Shown: piece by piece, positions 7,380 to 9,542 of the stretch | How positions within the stretch are numbered: position 1 is the first letter of the stretch | Layout: every line of letters begins with the position of its first letter | Assembly (NCBI GenBank): GCA_017989775.1 | Contig: JAGNPF010000030.1 | Span: 1-9,542 of the forward strand | DNA length: 9,542 bases | Source of the DNA: Flavobacterium sp. | Lineage (GTDB): Bacteria > Bacteroidota > Bacteroidia > Flavobacteriales > Flavobacteriaceae | Direction of reading: 5' to 3' | Translations under genes and position numbers: made by a program | Notes under the pieces: model-generated | Seen by the model: the letters and a program-made list of their open reading frames with translations, nothing else | Told to the model about the DNA's origin: nothing | Database searches by the model: none

Positions 7380-8735
7380 TCACAACTCGATGTCTTGTCC
7401 CATCAGGGGAACGGCGCAATCAAAACCGTACTTTTCGGTTATTTTTAGACGAAGTTCGTCTGCGGGTTCATTTTCGCCGTGTACCAAAAACACTTTTTTG
7501 GGTTTATTTTCCAGGGCAGACAGCCAATTGAGCAAATCTTTTTGGTCTCCGTGAGCCGACAAGGATTGAATTTCCAAAATATTGGCCAATACTGAATAGT
7601 ATTTCCCTCGTATTTTGATTTCTTTTTCTCCTTCCAATAATTTTCGACCACGAGTTCCTTCGGCTTGGTAACCGATGATGATTACGGTGGTTTCCGGCAA
7701 ACCGATATAGTGTTCCAAATAACTCAAAACCCTTCCTCCGGTAATCATTCCGCTGGCGGCAATAATTACTTTTGGACTTTTGTCGTAAATGGCTTCGATG
7801 GTTTCCTGATAATCCGAAATCAACGAAAACATTTTGCACATTCCGATGTAATGTTGTTCGGGCAGTTTATGCCATTTTCGGTTATTGGCAAAAATTTCCA
7901 AGGCGCTAATTCCCATTGGCGTATCGATGATATAAGGAATGTTCGGGATTTTGTCTTCTTCCTTGAGTTGCCAAAGCAAGTACATAATGGCTTGTGCCCG
8001 CTCGACGGCAAAACTCGGAATGATGACGGTCCCTCCCTTATGAACCGTGTTGTTGATATACATTTCGAGTTCCGCTTTGGCATCGGTATCGGGATGGAGA
8101 CGGTTGCCATAAGTGCTTTCCAGAAACAGGTAATCTGCTTTTTTGGGTTTGGTGGGCGGATACATCAACACGTCGTTGTCTCGACCAACATCACCGGAGA
8201 AAACCAAGGTCTTGTTTTCGAGGTTCAATTCGATGCTGCAGGCGCCAATAATGTGTCCGGCATTGGTAAAAACGGCAGAAATTTCGGCATCCAAAGGAAC
8301 TGGTTCGTTGGTCTTGATGACCCTGAAAAGCGGAAAAACGGCTTCGGCCTGTTTTACGTCATAAAGCGGCTGAGCAATCTCGTGTTTGGAATAATGACCT
8401 TCATTGGCTCTATTGGCTTCTTCTTCCTGGATTTTGGCACTGTCCAACAGAATGAGTTTCGTGATTTCCTTGGTGGGGCTGGTGCAATAAATTTTGCCCG
8501 TAAAACCCTGATTGACCAATATGGGCAACCAACCGCAATGATCCAAATGGCCGTGGGTTAACAACACGCAATCGATGGCCGAAGGCAGAATGGGCAAAGG
8601 TTGCCAATTGAGTTCCCGCAAGGTTTTGACGCCTTGAAATTGTCCGCAATCGACCAGAATCCTGAGGCCGTTGCTTTCGACCAAGGTTTTGGACCCCGTT
8701 ACCGTTCCGGCTCCGCCAATAAATTTAATCTTCAT
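7380..8735 (-). CDS. Beta-CASP metallo-beta-lactamase fold ribonuclease (COG1236/YSH1-like)
   Basis: The family comprises zinc-dependent RNA endo/exonucleases related to CPSF73 and archaeal aCPSF. The 451-residue product is complete: metallo-beta-lactamase motif 1 at the DCGQFQG Asp29, motif 2 THGHLDH (60-66), motif 3 GH at 160-161 and motif 4 FSGDVG with Asp182. LESTYGNR (Glu206) opens the beta-CASP part, which continues with IIPSFAVERAQ and IIAASGMITGGR. The C-terminal RMMBL segment has SAHGDQ (393-398, His395) and FLVHGE (416-421, His419). All metal ligands expected of an active enzyme appear present. No signal peptide, so cytoplasmic. It starts 12 nt after the stop of the ATP-cone gene, so the two are co-transcribed. 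Preferred substrate (mRNA, tRNA, DNA) cannot be told from sequence. Confidence 0.94.
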   Translation of the reverse strand: MKIKFIGGAGTVTGSKTLVESNGLRILVDCGQFQGVKTLRELNWQPLPILPSAIDCVLLTHGHLDHCGWLPILVNQGFTGKIYCTSPTKEITKLILLDSAKIQEEEANRANEGHYSKHEIAQPLYDVKQAEAVFPLFRVIKTNEPVPLDAEISAVFTNAGHIIGACSIELNLENKTLVFSGDVGRDNDVLMYPPTKPKKADYLFLESTYGNRLHPDTDAKAELEMYINNTVHKGGTVIIPSFAVERAQAIMYLLWQLKEEDKIPNIPYIIDTPMGISALEIFANNRKWHKLPEQHYIGMCKMFSLISDYQETIEAIYDKSPKVIIAASGMITGGRVLSYLEHYIGLPETTVIIIGYQAEGTRGRKLLEGEKEIKIRGKYYSVLANILEIQSLSAHGDQKDLLNWLSALENKPKKVFLVHGENEPADELRLKITEKYGFDCAVPLMGQDIEL

Positions 8736-8747
8736 GATTTCACTATT

Positions 8748-9542
8748 TTAAATATATTCACACAATTGGGATGATTCTTTGATGACATTTTTTATTCGAT
8801 TGGGACTCAATCCGATTTTCTCCAAACATTCTGAATTTTTTATTATTTCTTTCACCAAAATCACGTCCAAAACCAACAATTTGTCTTTTTCGGCCAGAGA
8901 CAAAGTTGTCAAGCAAGTCACGGGATACAGATGATTCCTGTCGTTCTTGGTTTTCAAATTATTGTTTTCGGGATAATCCCAACACAACAAATCCAGTTTG
9001 GAACATTTGGCAAATGCAATGGCATCCGAAGTAAAACGGTTGTTGCTGACGATCCAACATTTCGAAATCGTGTCGTTCTTGTTAAAAATCGTGTATCGAT
9101 TGTCTTTCAAATCATTGAAACGGGACAAAATATACATGGGAATCTTGACATCGGTACGAACATCTTTCCCCATATGAAACTTGCATTCCACCATGGCAAT
9201 TTCCTCGTTTTTTTTGATCAACACGTCAATCTCGTGAGAGACACAATTGCCCTGTAAAATCTTATTGGTCAGGGTTTGGTATTTTTCGGCAGCAAAAAGA
9301 CGGGCAATGTATTTTTCGAAGAAAAAACCTGCCGGGCCCAACATTCGGACGGCTTCCTTCAAATTGTAGCGGGCAGCATGGGAATGGCACTCTTTTTTCA
9401 GCAAGGCGAAAGCCATCTTGTAGATTTGCTTGGTCGAAATACCTTCATAAATCTCCTTTTCGATGGTTTTCAAAATTGCAGAAACCGTCATTGGACTGGC
9501 ACCCGATTTCAAGAGTGATTGCCTGAGTTTAATTGGATTGTA
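8748..9542 (-). CDS. ATP-cone and PD-(D/E)xK nuclease-like protein, 5'-truncated by window edge
   Basis: The frame is open to the window's last base; 264 residues are visible and an apparent TTG start at 9512 is not needed, since the ten codons before it (YNPIKLRQSL) continue the ATP-cone pattern. The N-terminal part (to about 50 residues in) looks like an ATP-cone: KLRQSLLKSGAS, IEKEIYEGIS and TKQIYKMAFALLKK. ATP-cones sense ATP/dATP in ribonucleotide reductases and NrdR. Next comes the conserved LGPAGFFFEKYIARLF, then a restriction-endonuclease-like core: HEIDVLI (Asp96, counting the TTG codon as 1) and MVECKFH (Glu109, Lys111), giving an intact D...ExK set with Glu66 upstream. The remaining region is Lys/Asn-rich and unrecognised. 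It lies 12 nt upstream of the beta-CASP gene. Nucleotide-controlled nuclease activity is inference. Confidence 0.85.
   Translation of the reverse strand, partial: YNPIKLRQSLLKSGASPMTVSAILKTIEKEIYEGISTKQIYKMAFALLKKECHSHAARYNLKEAVRMLGPAGFFFEKYIARLFAAEKYQTLTNKILQGNCVSHEIDVLIKKNEEIAMVECKFHMGKDVRTDVKIPMYILSRFNDLKDNRYTIFNKNDTISKCWIVSNNRFTSDAIAFAKCSKLDLLCWDYPENNNLKTKNDRNHLYPVTCLTTLSLAEKDKLLVLDVILVKEIIKNSECLEKIGLSPNRIKNVIKESSQLCEYI

Noticed and set aside
7665..8561. Long open frame (298 codons) on the plus strand
   Set aside because: It lies entirely opposite the beta-CASP gene, whose motifs are intact; the translation is low in recognisable content and rich in Phe/Gly/Asn as expected of an antisense shadow.
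9510..9512. TTG as the true start of the ATP-cone protein
   Set aside because: The frame stays open to the window edge and the residues before the TTG fit the ATP-cone pattern, so the gene is truncated rather than starting here.

Overview
The window looks like chromosomal DNA of a Bacteroidota bacterium, most likely class Flavobacteriia (a Flavobacterium or close relative). The signs are AT-rich gaps with A/T-rich leaders in place of clear Shine-Dalgarno sites, matches to the Bacteroidota -7 promoter element (TAnnTTTG), a secG-groES-groEL order I associate with flavobacteria, and an outer-membrane TonB-dependent receptor lying between a HYC_CC_PP-type protein and a secreted HMA protein. Genus assignment is inference.

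Left arm, plus strand (1-3276): a 5'-truncated TPR-containing protein gene runs almost directly into secG, which ends in a strong intrinsic terminator (1121-1154). groES and groEL follow behind their own candidate promoter, a sigma-54-like -24/-12 element at 1180-1196. groEL ends in a second strong terminator (3245-3276). A gap of about 330 bp holds two similar hairpin terminators facing opposite ways and a spacer with no convincing gene.

Right arm, minus strand (3472-9542), read from right to left: a 5'-truncated ATP-cone plus PD-(D/E)xK nuclease-like protein lies 12 nt before a beta-CASP metallo-beta-lactamase ribonuclease-like protein. Then come a small secreted cysteine-rich protein (HYC_CC_PP type), a TonB-dependent receptor and a secreted heavy-metal-associated (HMA) protein, closely spaced and probably one metal-handling (likely copper) operon. 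Last is a DedA-family membrane protein with its own candidate promoter and terminator.

The left arm is housekeeping: secretion and protein folding. The two most interesting parts are the three-gene cysteine-rich envelope module (4371-7310) and the beta-CASP/ATP-cone nuclease pair (7380-9542). I saw no mobile element, CRISPR array, tRNA or rRNA.
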